The notes under the pieces: generated by a model
The model's input: only the letters and a program-made list of their open reading frames with translations
Databases searched by the model: none
What the model was told of the DNA's origin: nothing
DNA from: Planctomycetota bacterium
GTDB lineage: Bacteria; Planctomycetota; UBA1135; GCA-002686595
Direction: 5' to 3'
NCBI GenBank assembly: GCA_002686265.1
Contig: NZBA01000134.1
Coordinates: 1 to 48,046 of the forward strand
Length of the DNA stretch: 48,046 nucleotides
Shown: one piece after another, positions 43,165 through 48,046 of the stretch
Numbering within the stretch: the stretch's first letter is position 1
Layout: the number at the start of each line of letters is the position of its first letter
Translations under genes and position numbers: made by a program

Positions 43165-43196
43165 GGGCCCGCCCGTGTCGGAGTTCGGGCGGGCCC
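43165..43196. terminator. Strong GC-rich hairpin downstream of the radical SAM gene
   Basis: GGGCCCGCCCG (43165-43175) and CGGGCGGGCCC (43186-43196) form a perfect 11-bp stem with a 10-base loop, about 60 bases after the radical SAM stop. A weaker GCCCGC/GCGGGC pair lies nearer the stop. No U-tract is present, which is common for high-GC genomes, so termination would be inferred rather than proven. Confidence 0.55.
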
Positions 43197-43309
43197 GTGA
43201 GGAGGGTGCGGGAGACTCCGGGGAGACGTGCGCTCCGTTGGTGTTCCCGCGTGAAGGACGGGGACGAGGGGTTGCGACCTCCGGCGTGCCCGTTCCAAAG
43301 GAGCCCGGG

Positions 43310-43801
43310 TCAGCGTCTCAAGGACGCGTTGACGACGATGTTGGCGATGTCGAGGGCGAGCTGCGCGTGCTTGCCGACCGGGATCGTCCCGTCGGCGTGC
43401 CGCGCGGCCTTCAGCACGCGTCGAACTCCCGTCAGGTTCACGCGGTACTTCAAGGTCAGGGAGTGCCCCTTGGGCGTGCTCTTGGCGAGGCTGTGGAACT
43501 GGCCGGACATGCGGGCGGTCAAGCCCGCCCAGATGGGCGCGAGGGCGACCTTCCCGGTGATGGAATCGGGGACGCCGGCGATCTCCACGAAGCGCCGCGC
43601 CGCGTGGGAGGCGAGGCGCAGGCTGGCGGACTTGCTGCGCCGGGCCTGCGCCACCTCGGCCGGGGAGAACTGAACGACGAGCGCGCCGGGGGTCAGCGTG
43701 CTCTCACGAACTCTCTGGGCGGAGGCCGAGGGGCTCAGGGTTCCCAGGGCCAGCGCCGAGGCGATGACGGCCGGAAGGAGGGTCTTCAGGTGAGAGGACA
43801 T
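43310..43801 (-). CDS. Small secreted protein, unknown
   Basis: 163-residue protein with a clear signal peptide (MSSHLKTLLPAVIASALALG to SASAQ). The mature part is basic and contains no Cys or known motif. The ATG is preceded by AGGAG about seven bases upstream. The gene sits alone: hairpins lie downstream (beyond 43196) and a gene-poor scar region upstream. I do not recognise the family. Confidence 0.65.
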   Translation of the reverse strand: MSSHLKTLLPAVIASALALGTLSPSASAQRVRESTLTPGALVVQFSPAEVAQARRSKSASLRLASHAARRFVEIAGVPDSITGKVALAPIWAGLTARMSGQFHSLAKSTPKGHSLTLKYRVNLTGVRRVLKAARHADGTIPVGKHAQLALDIANIVVNASLRR

Positions 43802-44258
43802 CGTGTGCTCCTGTTGTTGGGGACTGTCATGGGAGACCCGCGGACCGCGGGTGGACATGAGCTTGGGTCTCGCAAGGTCCGTGCCGGGCGAGCGCGCCCG
43901 CTTCCTTCTCCCGGCTCCCGCCCGGACCCAAAGTGGTGCCCACCGGTCAGGCCATGCCGTCCACGGGGAAGGTCACACGCCGGCGCCGAGGGCGTCGTGC
44001 GAGGCCGCGACCTCGGTGGGCGAGGGGCCCCAAGATCCGCCCGAGCCGGAGAGGGCCCTTCTCGCGGGTTCCTCCGTCCCGGTTCGGGTGGGGGGCTTCC
44101 CGGCTCGAAAGGGCGGCGCGGCAAGACGCTCGGGAGAGCGCTGCGGCTCCTCCCTACGAGCCTTGCCGCGCCTCTGGGAGGTCGTCCCCATGCCGTCGCG
44201 GGGACTGGACCCGGCCCTGTTCGGCGCCGGGCGCTGCGGCCGGGCGTCGAGCTGCGAG
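43802..44258. other. Gene-poor stretch downstream of the retroelement-like repeat
   Basis: Contains no open frame with a plausible start, ribosome-binding site or recognisable product; overlapping frames on both strands are Arg/Pro-rich shadows. In a complete diversity-generating retroelement read on the minus strand, a reverse transcriptase gene would be expected about here, and none is present. Confidence 0.4.
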
Positions 44259-44381
44259 GACACGGAAGCCGAGGTTCGAGTTGCGGTTGCCGGGCGAGTT
44301 CCTGTTCCGGTTCGCCGAACGGCAGTTCCGGACGTCGTTGTTCCAGCTGCCGCCGCGATTCACGCGGGAGGAGCCTCCGGG
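44259..44381 (-). repeat. Diversity-generating-retroelement template/variable repeat-like segment
   Basis: Read on the minus strand, this segment encodes GGSSRVNRGGSWNNDVRNCR followed by SANRNRNSPGNRNSNLGFRV, the signature of the variable C-terminal end of C-type-lectin/FGE-fold target proteins of diversity-generating retroelements. Nine AAC codons plus an AAT, a GAC and other adenines stand at the positions that vary in such proteins, which is the composition expected of the template copy rather than a diversified copy. It is bounded upstream by an in-frame TAA (about 44402), so it is not the end of a full gene. No reverse transcriptase, accessory gene or second copy of the repeat is in this window. 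Confidence 0.6.
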
Positions 44382-44414
44382 CCGGACCCGGCTTCTAGTT
44401 TACACCTACGCCGG

Positions 44415-44600
44415 AACGAGCGCGTGTCTCCGCGGCGCACGAAGGCCAGCGGCGGCTCGGCGATGGTGCTGCGGTGGGTCGGCACCGGCCTGCTCAAGGC
44501 CGAGAGGCAGTTCCGCCGCGTCAAGGGTCACGCCGCGATGCCCCAGCTCGTCGCGGCCCTGGAGAGCGCGTCCTTGTCCGACGACAAGGCCGTGGCATGA
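44415..44600 (+). mobile_element. Transposase C-terminal remnant
   Basis: About 60 codons on the plus strand, ending with TGA at 44598-44600, read RRTKASGGSAMVLRWVGTGL then LKAERQFRRVKGHAAMPQLV. This resembles the last part of some insertion-sequence transposases (pattern RW..xxLxxAExxFRRVxGHxxMPxLxxAL). The rest of the transposase is absent and there is no proper start, so it is a decayed fragment. I cannot name the IS family. It abuts the retroelement-like repeat on the opposite strand. Confidence 0.5.
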
Positions 44601-44645
44601 TGAACCGCCCCGCCCCAATCCCACAACGGGACGGACATCCCCCTG

Positions 44646-47600
44646 ATGCGCCCCCGCCAGCCCAGGAAGCGCTCCACCACCGCCAACCGCGCCCGCCTGG
44701 CCAAGCGCCTGGAGTGGGCCGCTGGCTGGCTGCGCGGTTACCCGGTCGAGCGGGTGCGGCGCGACGCGCTGTCCTGGTGTCTCCTCCCCGAGCCGGGCTC
44801 CACGCGCGGGGGGGAGCTCGTCGAGGTCGACGCCGCGCGCGTCGTCGAAACGCGGCGCGCCGTCCTGCGGATCCGGCGCGGGTTCCCGCGCGCCCTGCCC
44901 GCCCTGGTCGGCGCCGTCGACGCCTGGTCCGAGAACGTCCAGGCGGCGCTCGATCGGGTCGACGCGGCCGTGCGCGCGCACTCCGGCGAGCTGTCTCCCC
45001 GGAGGCCCGCCGGGGCAAGGGGCCCCGCGACCGAGCAGCTCCTGTGGGCGCTCGGGTGGCAGCCCGACGCGCGTGTGGCCACCGAGCGCGCGCGCGAGCT
45101 GCTCGACCGCGAGGGCCGGCGGCTCGCGCGGATCGCCGCGCGCCGGGCGCCGGACCGCCGCCTCGAGCTCCTGCTGCACCTGCACTGCCTGCTGGAGGCC
45201 CACGGGCCCGACCTCCCCGGCGCGCTCCTCGACGCCTTCGCCGACGAGCGCCTCGATCCGGATCGGCTCTGGTCCGAGCCAGCCGAGCGCCCCGCCCCGT
45301 TCGCGGCCCTCGACAGCGCGATCGTCTCCTGGGTCGCCGAGCCGAAGGAGGTCCGCGCGGGCGTGCTGCGGCTGCTCTCCCGGCTGCTGCCCCTCGACGA
45401 GCTGGCCGATCCGGTGCGCTGGTCGTTGACCTTCGGCGACGGGGACCCACCGCCGGCCCTGGCCCCCCTGGGCGCCGCGCTCGGGAAGCTGGCCGCGATC
45501 GCGCGGCGACCCGCGATGCTGGGCGCTGCCCTCGCCGCGCTCGACCACGCGGTCGGTCCCTACAAGGACCTGAAGGGCCCGGCGCACCTGCTCCTGCACT
45601 GGGCCGATCTCGCCGAGTGGCGCGAGGACTGCGAGGCCGGCGTGGCCGCCACCGTCCGTGCCGGAGGGGCCTGGCTGGCGCGCGGCGGGCCCCCGTTCGT
45701 CCGCTGGCTCCCCTGGACGTTCGATTATCGCCACGAGGGACCCGACGCGCGCGTCCACTCGCGCGGCGGGTGGAAGCACATCCACGAGGAGTGCGGGACG
45801 GACATGACGTCCGCGCACGGCGTCCTCCAGGGGCTGCGCGACGTCGTCGACGACCTGCGCGAGGACATCGAGCGCTCCGCCGAGGGGGGCGACCCCCTTC
45901 CGCGGGCCATCGAGGTCTTCGAGGTCGGCTGCTGGCTGATGCGGGAGGCCCGCTCCACCGAGGGGGGCGGGCGGTTGCTCCGCGCGGTCCACTCCGCCGG
46001 CTGCCTCGAGCAGGCCCTGGACATACGATATAACCTCGAGGCCGTCGTCCGCCTCGCCGCGGGAGATGGCGAGGCCCTCGCGCGGCTCGTGCGGCGCGTC
46101 GCCGAGTGGAGCAAGGCCGACGACTTCTACCTCGTCGACGAGCTGGAGGGCCTCGACCTCGACGGTCCCGCGGCCCCTTTCCTGCGCGACGTGCTGCTGC
46201 ACGCCGGACGCGACACGTTGCGCGCCCTCGTGTGCGCCGAGCGGTTCGCGCGCCGCCTGGAGGGCGCGGCGGAACTCCCGTCCGAGCCGGCGCCGCGGGA
46301 GCGCGGCTGGTGGGACGACCTCCCGCCGGCGCTGCGCGGCGTCCTGGCGGAGCTGGAGGCCGTGCTCCCCGACGCCGAGGCCGCCACCCGCGCGGCCCTC
46401 GGCCCGGCCTTCCGGGACGAGCGCTCCGTTCGCGCGGAGCTCGCCGCCCTGGACCGCCGGATCGGCGAGGTGGAGGGCGAGGCCGCCGTGCACCTGCGGC
46501 GGCGGGGGGCGAGCCTCCGCGCGCGGCTCGGGTCGCGACCCTCCCTCGCGCCGGGGCGGCTGGCGCGGATGCGGAAGAAGCTGGCCGGCCGCCTGGCGCG
46601 GGCACGGGCGGAGCGGCGCATCGACGGCGTCTGGAGGGCGGCGCTGGCGGCGAGCGAGGGGGAGTGGGGGCGGGAGGTCGTCGACCTGGCCCGCCGCGAT
46701 CCGCGCGCCGGCCGCGCGCTGGAGGCGGTCCTCGCCCTGAAGCCCGCCTACCGGAACCTGGGCCTGAAGGTGCTTGGCCGGCGGACGGGCGCGCCTCCCT
46801 GGGAGCTGCTGGAGGAGGCGCCGAACCGGGCCTTCCTCGAGTGCCTGCGCGGCCAGGGGCTGTGCGTGGAGCCCTGGATCGAGGGCACGGCCTGCGAGGT
46901 CGTCGCCGCGGACGGGACGCGGCTGCGGGTCGCGATCGAGAAGGACCCCCTGGAGGCGCTGTTCCTCGGGGCGCACTTCTCCACCTGCCTCTCGCCCCAG
47001 CGCGAGTTCTTCTGGTCCGCCGTGGTGAACGTCGCCGACGTCAACAAGCAGGTGGTGTACGCGCGGGACGCCTGCGGCAAGGTGGTCGGCCGGCAGCTCC
47101 TCGCCCTGACCGCCGACGGCGGACTCCTCGCGTACCACCCGTACGCCCACGACGAGACCCTGGGATTCCCGACCCTCGCCCGCGCCTTCGCCGCGGAGCT
47201 GGCCGACGCGATGGGGGCCCGGCAGCTGCGCGCCGGGAAGGTCCTCGCGCTGCTCGCGAGGGACTGGTACGACGACGGGCCGATCGAGCTGCGCGCGGAG
47301 TGGGCCTTCCTCGCACCGTGGGGGGAGTTCCACAACGGCCTGCCGGAGGTCGCCCCCGACGACCTGCTCGCGCACCTCGCGTCGCACCGCCCGGTCGAGG
47401 AGTGGGACGCCGCGGCCCTGTACCGCCTGCTGTACCTCGTCTCCCTCGGCGCCCGCGGGGAACTGCTCCCGCCCCTGCTGCCGGCCCTGCGTCGCGCGGG
47501 CCTCGACCGCGAGGCTTGCCTGCTCGCCGCCCGGCTCGCCTGGCTGGGAGGCGACCGGGCCCTGGCGGAGTCCTTCCTGGGCGAGGTGCCGGTCACCAGG

Positions 47601-47852
47601 ACCTGGGTGCGGGGCCTCGACTGGAAGTGCCGGGAGGTCCTGCTCGAGGTCCTGTCCCACCTAGACCCGGTCCGGGCGCTGGCCGCCCTGCGGTGGACGG
47701 CCCGGAGGGCCTCGGGTCCCGAGGAGGAGTGGGACACGGACCGGCGCGAGCTGTGGGCGCGGGCGTACGAGGCCACGCACCGGGCCGCGCGCGCGGCCCG
47801 GCTGCGGGCGCGGTGGCGGCGGGTGGACCAGCGGGAGTACCAGCGGGAGTAG
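44646..47852 (+). CDS. Very large protein of unknown function
   Basis: 1068-residue cytosolic protein without signal peptide or membrane segments, very rich in Arg, Ala, Leu and Glu. Third codon positions are strongly G/C, and the reading frame is unbroken, supporting that it is real. Residues about 1-700 are predicted mostly helical without recognised domains. A distinctive region begins near residue 770: FLGAHFSTCLSPQREFFWSA, then VNVADVNKQVVYARDACGKV and HPYAHDETLGFP, which could be a compact catalytic or binding domain with a conserved-looking Cys and His pair. It follows the transposase remnant and the retroelement-like repeat by less than 50 and 300 bases, so it may be a transferred gene. 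Not assignable. Confidence 0.6.
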   Translation: MRPRQPRKRSTTANRARLAKRLEWAAGWLRGYPVERVRRDALSWCLLPEPGSTRGGELVEVDAARVVETRRAVLRIRRGFPRALPALVGAVDAWSENVQAALDRVDAAVRAHSGELSPRRPAGARGPATEQLLWALGWQPDARVATERARELLDREGRRLARIAARRAPDRRLELLLHLHCLLEAHGPDLPGALLDAFADERLDPDRLWSEPAERPAPFAALDSAIVSWVAEPKEVRAGVLRLLSRLLPLDELADPVRWSLTFGDGDPPPALAPLGAALGKLAAIARRPAMLGAALAALDHAVGPYKDLKGPAHLLLHWADLAEWREDCEAGVAATVRAGGAWLARGGPPFVRWLPWTFDYRHEGPDARVHSRGGWKHIHEECGTDMTSAHGVLQGLRDVVDDLREDIERSAEGGDPLPRAIEVFEVGCWLMREARSTEGGGRLLRAVHSAGCLEQALDIRYNLEAVVRLAAGDGEALARLVRRVAEWSKADDFYLVDELEGLDLDGPAAPFLRDVLLHAGRDTLRALVCAERFARRLEGAAELPSEPAPRERGWWDDLPPALRGVLAELEAVLPDAEAATRAALGPAFRDERSVRAELAALDRRIGEVEGEAAVHLRRRGASLRARLGSRPSLAPGRLARMRKKLAGRLARARAERRIDGVWRAALAASEGEWGREVVDLARRDPRAGRALEAVLALKPAYRNLGLKVLGRRTGAPPWELLEEAPNRAFLECLRGQGLCVEPWIEGTACEVVAADGTRLRVAIEKDPLEALFLGAHFSTCLSPQREFFWSAVVNVADVNKQVVYARDACGKVVGRQLLALTADGGLLAYHPYAHDETLGFPTLARAFAAELADAMGARQLRAGKVLALLARDWYDDGPIELRAEWAFLAPWGEFHNGLPEVAPDDLLAHLASHRPVEEWDAAALYRLLYLVSLGARGELLPPLLPALRRAGLDREACLLAARLAWLGGDRALAESFLGEVPVTRTWVRGLDWKCREVLLEVLSHLDPVRALAALRWTARRASGPEEEWDTDRRELWARAYEATHRAARAARLRARWRRVDQREYQRE

Positions 47853-47859
47853 GCCCGAC

Positions 47860-47875
47860 CGCGGCTTCGGCCGCG
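47860..47875 (+). terminator. UUCG-capped hairpin after the large gene
   Basis: CGCGGC (47860-47865), loop TTCG (47866-47869) and GCCGCG (47870-47875) form a stable C(UUCG)G-type hairpin seven bases after the TAG stop. No U-run follows; a factor-dependent terminator or RNA-stabilising end is likely. Confidence 0.5.
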
Positions 47876-47880
47876 CGACG

Positions 47881-47950
47881 CCACGCCACGCCACGCCACG
47901 CCAAGGCACGCAACGCTGCGCCACGCCAAGGCACGCAACGCTGCGCCACG
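47881..47950. repeat. Nested short tandem repeats
   Basis: The pentamer CCACG is repeated four times from 47881 (up to 47900). Starting at 47896, a 25-base unit (CCACGCCAAGGCACGCAACG followed by CTGCG) is repeated twice (47896-47920 and 47921-47945), ending with one more CCACG. Immediately after, 47951-48000 is a run of CGCTC/CGCGC-like imperfect repeats. No gene overlaps them. They are direct and contiguous, without spacers, so not a CRISPR array. Confidence 0.7.
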
Positions 47951-48046
47951 CGCTCCGCTCGGGCTCGCGCTCCGCTCGGCTGCGCTCCGCGCTCCGCGCG
48001 CCGACTCGAGCTCGGCCTACGCTCACCTCCCGGCCTCCGGCCGACC

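Noticed and set aside
44406..47660. 1084-codon minus-strand open frame opposite the large plus-strand gene
   Set aside because: It is the antisense shadow of 44646-47852, low-complexity Arg/Gln/Gly/Pro-rich, with no ribosome-binding site. The plus frame has more protein-like composition.
47881..47950. CRISPR array
   Set aside because: Repeats are contiguous, short and without unique spacers.

Overview
The window is a high-GC bacterial chromosome segment of about 48 kb. It most likely comes from a planctomycete of the Saltatorellus/Poly30-like type. The best lineage marker is the secreted protein at 32680-33828: its C-terminal module (CPCGN, then FGDGLRC, then YQLWYRNP, ending in TNGFSVTW) is one I know from many surface proteins of that group. 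Abundant multihaem cytochromes, secreted TPR/HEAT proteins and many GTG/TTG starts fit. There are no rRNA or tRNA genes, no CRISPR array and no prophage.

Layout. 1-2836 (minus) is a respiratory piece: haem A synthase, a drastically shortened remnant of haem-copper oxidase subunit I, and a dihaem lipoprotein cytochrome. 3187-12738 holds a YgfZ-like protein, a Leu/Phe/Val dehydrogenase, a GHMP sugar kinase and several secreted proteins of unknown function, including a Ser/Arg- then Trp/Tyr-rich TPR protein. 12739-13640 has no convincing intact gene. 13735-19481 carries two membrane-associated or secreted proteins, an Eis-like acetyltransferase, a queuosine-precursor transporter, EF-P with an EfpL-type loop and the DNA glycosylase Fpg. 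19530-22328 is a translationally coupled NitT/TauT-type ABC transporter. Its binding-protein gene contains one in-frame TGA at codon 49 followed by a bacterial-SECIS-like hairpin, so it is a strong selenoprotein candidate; a small upstream ORF and a large hairpin precede it. 22451-28120 has a Rieske protein, a phosphodiesterase, a small haem-copper-oxidase-like membrane protein, a heptahaem-TPR protein and a TPR protein. 28143-32569 is a signalling cluster: hybrid histidine kinase, quadruple-CBS protein, a kinase-like protein lacking an ATPase domain, and a NarL-type regulator.

35576-41297 (minus) is an operon of tetrahaem cytochrome c, Tat-exported four-cluster ferredoxin, NrfD/DsrP-like quinone-site membrane protein, octahaem HAO-like cytochrome and an outer-membrane porin-like protein. 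The first four genes overlap by GTGA/GTGA/ATGA. It looks like an electron-transfer chain between the quinone pool and a periplasmic octahaem enzyme of the hydroxylamine/nitrite or sulfite type. 41564-43105 is a B12-binding-type radical SAM protein.

43802-44600 is a scar-like region. It holds an isolated, asparagine-codon-rich segment that matches the template/variable repeat of a diversity-generating retroelement, with no reverse transcriptase in view, next to the C-terminal end of a transposase. The window ends with a 1068-residue protein of unknown function and short tandem repeats.

The observations I rate highest are the selenocysteine-type TGA in the ABC binding protein, the octahaem/NrfD operon, the orphan retroelement repeat and the internally deleted oxidase subunit.
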